A stretch of DNA of 21,328 nt from JBBIQS01 sp037442205 (GTDB taxonomy: Bacteria > Myxococcota > Myxococcia > Myxococcales > UBA5297). The translations under genes were made by a program, and so were the position numbers. Below are positions 21,251 to 21,328 of this stretch, in pieces. The stretch covers positions 1 to 21,328 of the forward strand of contig JBBIQS010000118.1 in assembly GCA_037442205.1 (NCBI GenBank), given 5' to 3'. Below the pieces are notes generated by a model, which saw only the letters and a program-made list of their open reading frames with translations, had not been told where the DNA came from and searched no databases. How positions within the stretch are numbered: position 1 is the stretch's first letter; each line of letters begins with the position of its first letter.

Positions 21251-21328
21251 TCATCTGACTCGCCGGCGCTTCAACCCGGCGAACGCGCCGAGCAGGGCGA
21301 TGGCCGCCACCATCTGCGAGGCCCCGAC
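21251..21328 (-). CDS. C-terminal tail of a surface protein (5' part outside window)
   Basis: The frame is open from the right edge for 25 codons to a TGA at 21253-21251. The visible sequence is a hydrophobic helix (QMVAAIALLGAFAGL) ending in KRRRVR. A short membrane helix followed at once by a basic cluster at the very C-terminus is the layout of C-terminal sorting tags of the PEP-CTERM/MYXO-CTERM kind. The defining motif before the helix lies outside the window, so the class cannot be set. Confidence 0.5.
   Translation of the reverse strand, partial: VGASQMVAAIALLGAFAGLKRRRVR

Overview
The window is a high-GC bacterial chromosome segment coding almost entirely on the minus strand. It suggests a respiring, probably deltaproteobacterial/Myxococcota-like organism. 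Reasons: an alternative complex III (ACIII) operon, a membrane-bound uptake [NiFe]-hydrogenase, a family of large secreted fibre-like proteins of a kind common in that group, and a hydrophobic-plus-arginine C-terminal tail resembling sorting tags. This placement is an inference and not proven by any single marker.

Layout in the direction of minus-strand transcription (right to left). At 21251-21328 is the C-terminal tail of a surface protein. It is followed by a 98-nt inverted-repeat element (21137-21234), a short palindrome (21037-21066) and a small predicted lipoprotein (20393-21001). A plus-strand membrane diguanylate cyclase (19571-20389) converges on the lipoprotein with a 3-nt gap. From 18978 to 10687 lies an array of three paralogous secreted fibre-like genes, C (17215-18978), B (13545-16442) and A (11330-13219). 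C and A are each followed by a GC-rich hairpin terminator and then by a small secreted-protein gene. The copy after A is intact (10687-11247). The copy after C (16705-17135) is a pseudogene with a lost start, a 120-nt in-frame deletion and a 10-nt frameshifting deletion. Short palindromic repeats follow both copies. An ABC1/UbiB-like atypical kinase (9187-10611) comes next.

The left 9 kb is an energy-metabolism block. It carries the uptake hydrogenase small subunit (7810-8925), large subunit (6092-7810), cytochrome b (5219-5908) and maturation protease (4758-5216, apparently starting at CTG). ACIII genes actA (3901-4545), actB (1019-3904) and actC (<1-1011, running off the window) follow. The small subunit has all six cysteines of the oxygen-tolerant [4Fe-3S] proximal cluster. 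A coherent reading is H2 oxidation at the outer membrane face, electron transfer through cytochrome b to quinone, and quinol oxidation by ACIII.

The least ordinary items are these: the three fibres with shared N-termini and unrelated Cys-containing C-terminal tips; a cloverleaf-like palindromic element between hyaB and hyaC that overlaps a 57-codon ORF with a ribosome binding site and an ATGA junction; hairpins with a constant loop and compensating stems; and the 98-nt inverted repeat near the right end.
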